DNA of 64,000 nucleotides from Closterium sp. NIES-65 (Eukaryota > Streptophyta > Zygnematophyceae > Desmidiales > Closteriaceae), in contig CANXME010002568.1 of assembly GCA_948144175.1 (NCBI GenBank), positions 868,001-932,000 of the forward strand, read 5' to 3'. A program made the position numbers and the translations under genes. The notes beneath the pieces were generated by a model. That model was not told the origin of the DNA and did no database searches. It saw only the letters and a list, made by a program, of their open reading frames with translations. This document shows, one piece after another, positions 61,802 through 64,000 of this stretch (the first letter of the stretch is position 1; every line of letters begins with the position of its first letter).

Positions 61802-62039
61802 TAACCTGTCACATATGGGAGTAGCTGTAAGGCTTTAAGGAATTTTCTCGACATTTCTTACCGCAACCGTCAACATTGCGTACAGCAGTAGCCGTTGTTT
61901 GCCCGTTACTGATAACGGGGCTTCGCCAACCTCGCGCACATTGTTTCACCAAACCTCGCACTGTTGGAGCAACCGAGTCGGCCTACGCTTCGGGACTAGC
62001 CCGAACCTCGCGCCAGCAAAGCACTAGCTAGCTCGTGCA

Positions 62040-62490
62040 TGTTGGGATGAGAAAAGCCCTTATGATCTTTTCAAGGCTAAACTCTGAGTAGAGGTGTTGT
62101 AAGTGCGAAAGCGTTTTAATGATGAAGTGTTGAACCACCTTGCGCTAGTATATGAGGGCAACATAGATTGATCATAGAAAAGTAATACAAGCTTTTTATA
62201 TGATTACAATGAATATGAAAGTGTGCAACTAACTTTTTTACTGCTGTTGTTGCGGTTCGATACAGTGACGACTCGGGCAACTGCTCAGTATCGAGACAGT
62301 TGTTTCTCCTTGCAGTCGCGCTGTATTTGTCAAGTCAAAGGTCGCTGACCTTTGACCTTCGCGTAACCTCCAGCAGTTACTTCTCTTGTCAACCTCCGAT
62401 GGTTGACTCACCGTTGCTTCGTTGCTATTTGCTTCGTTTACAGTTCGATGTTCCGACACATCAGAAGCGTTAAGTTACTTGTTTCCAACA
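62040..62490 (-). repeat. copia LTR of the second element
   Basis: 451 bp; aligns along its length with the 432-bp LTR of the first element, including GAACCACCTTGCGCTAGTAT and AAAGGTCGCTGACCTTTGAC. Confidence 0.9.
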
Positions 62491-62676
62491 CTCCCCTTTG
62501 CTTCTGGAGTGTCGCTGCTGGTGACGTGGCTTTGTCCAGTCAGCAGCATGCAGTACTCGAACTTCTGCTTTCCGAGCTTCTTGGTCAAATAGTCGGCTGC
62601 CATTTCGGTCGTGGGACTGTAAGATAACTCGAGTCTCCCCTTCTCGATCTCGTCTTTTACGAAGAAGTATCGCAGG

Positions 62677-63724
62677 CAGTGCCCTAGATATAAGACTTTG
62701 GAGTCTGAATCAGAGTCCGTTCAGACTTTTTTTTTGTACCTAGTCTGAACTCCAAGAATTTATTTATGTACCTTGTCTGATTTTCCAGAGTTTTTTCTTA
62801 TGAGTTGTCTGAAATTTCAGCCTAATTTTACTAGGGTAGGCTGAGCCTCAGACTTGTATCGGGGGTTCACTCTGCGCGCTTATCGGAGGAAAGTTTCCTG
62901 GAAGTTTCCTTCCGTTATGCCCACTTCCGAGATGGCAGTGGAGTGCCAGGACGTGAGCAACGCTCACTTCGACAGCTGGGACATCCAAATACACTCGTTC
63001 GTTGAGAATATCTTCCAGTTACGCTGAGGAAATGGTTGCGTGATTACGAGATTTATGAAGACAAAATCTCGTCACATGTAATTTATCGCTAATGTATTGT
63101 AAAGAATAGGCGACTTTGATGCTGATTCGCTGTAAAAACATCTGCAGCACGCACTGGCGTGATTGCGAAGTTCCTGATTCGTACTGAAAGTTTCGTGTGG
63201 CACTTGTCTGATCCTCACATGCCACGCCAAGCAACAGTTCTGCCTGCTGCCAGCTCAGCTGCGTGGCACTTGGCCCACCTGATACAGATTGGGTGAACGA
63301 TCGAATCGCTTGAAAAGCGAATCCAAAACTGACAAAATCGGCACACATGCGAGAAAATGGGTACAGAACGGTAATCACACACATGACAAAACGAAATGAG
63401 ATCAGCAGAGCAGAAACAACCATGCGCTTCACGTGACAAAAACACTGGAACGCCGCCGACATGAGCAGAGGCGATGCACGAGCACGAGCACGTTGCCTGA
63501 TGCGTTGGTATGGTAGGTTGTAATCAGCCTCAATGCTATTATAACTGCTTTTACGAAACTGCATGAACATCTTAAAATTTGAAGTAACTCTGACAGTTCA
63601 TACAAAAAAAATTGTGCTTGTCTGAATTTTCAGACTAAAATTTTGAGGCACCTCTGACAGACAGAGTTCCAGGAGGGGTGTACTCTGAGGCCTCAGACTA
63701 CCTCAAAACGAATCTAGGGGCCTG
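62677..63724. mobile_element. non-autonomous hAT element inside the copia fossil
   Basis: A 1048-bp insertion with ends CAGTGCCCTAGAT and ATCTAGGGGCCTG (imperfect inverted repeats) and an exact 8-bp target duplication ATCGCAGG (62669-62676 and 63725-63732). Subterminal GTCTGA motifs are dense. The last 44 bp equal those of the hAT at 28324-31931, so that transposase is a likely driver. An open frame at 63019-63570 on the minus strand is not recognisable as a transposase. Confidence 0.93.
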
Positions 63725-64000
63725 ATCGCAGGGCGATATGTTTCGTCCGGTTCGCGAACCCGTTCTTGTTCGCTATACGAATTGCAGATTGGTTGTCGCA
63801 GAACAGAGTGAAGCTGGGTAACTGAGCCAACTTCAATTCTTCTAGCAGTTCGCAAAGGTACAAGCCTTCCTTGGTGGCTGAGCAGAGTGCAATATATTGT
63901 GCTTCAGCTGAGGAGAGAGCGATTAGTTCTTGCTTGCTCGACTGCCACAAGATAGCCCCGATAGGTTCGAGTCGGTAGATGTAGCAGGTGCGTGAGCGCC

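Larger units (their letters stand above)
62040..64000 (-). mobile_element. Ty1/copia fossil, right part, continuing past the window
   Basis: An LTR (62040-62490, ends TGTTGGG and CCAACA) is followed on the minus strand by a purine tract and the RNase H end of pol (62491-62676 and 63733-64000, with SSKQELIALSSAEA). It is related to the element at 24188-28323 but its LTR is clearly diverged, so it is a different, older branch. A hAT element is inserted in the RNase H part. It looks broken, with at least that one break visible; the rest is outside the window. Confidence 0.9.

Overview
The window looks like nuclear DNA of a green plant, most likely a streptophyte alga (an inference; the species cannot be fixed here). 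The grounds are intron-rich genes with GT-AG borders, a chloroplast LepA with a transit peptide, a plant-type GDP-fucose transporter, a plant-style bHLH protein, Ty1/copia and hAT elements, and algal/animal-type genes (an OSM1-type fumarate reductase, WDR13- and DCAF4-like WD40 proteins) side by side.

Layout: bHLH gene (minus, 19-2163); OSM1-type fumarate reductase (minus, 4441-9978, 12 exons); DUF924 protein (minus, 11048-13473, 5 exons); GDP-fucose transporter (minus, 14721-15773, one exon); WDR13-like gene (plus, 16921-23779); a nest of a copia fossil with inverted LTRs and a hAT transposon (24188-31931); membrane steroid-binding (MAPR) protein (minus, 32225-33826); DCAF4-like gene (plus, 35094-45105); chloroplast LepA (plus, 45905-61554, 14 exons) with a second hAT element in intron 7; a Tourist-like MITE (61653-61801); and a second copia fossil running off the right edge (62040-64000), itself split by a non-autonomous hAT. 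For LepA, the reductase, DUF924, MAPR and WDR13 the exon phases I derived close end to end. The genes are ordinary housekeeping functions and do not form one pathway.

The striking feature is how the long genes are built. In LepA, WDR13, DCAF4, the reductase, MAPR and DUF924, exons are surrounded by one to more than ten partial, decayed tandem copies of themselves with their splice sites. Several exon fragments have expanded into minisatellites (periods about 10, 17, 24, 35 and 162 bp). At many junctions between neighbouring copies sits an 18-44 bp palindrome of the form TTTTGAG-N-CG-N'-CTCAAAA, whose variable inner bases change in complementary pairs and whose flanks are sometimes also mirrored. 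About twenty such sites occur in host sequence, and I saw none inside the transposons. This duplication-plus-palindrome signature is the best candidate here for an undescribed process.
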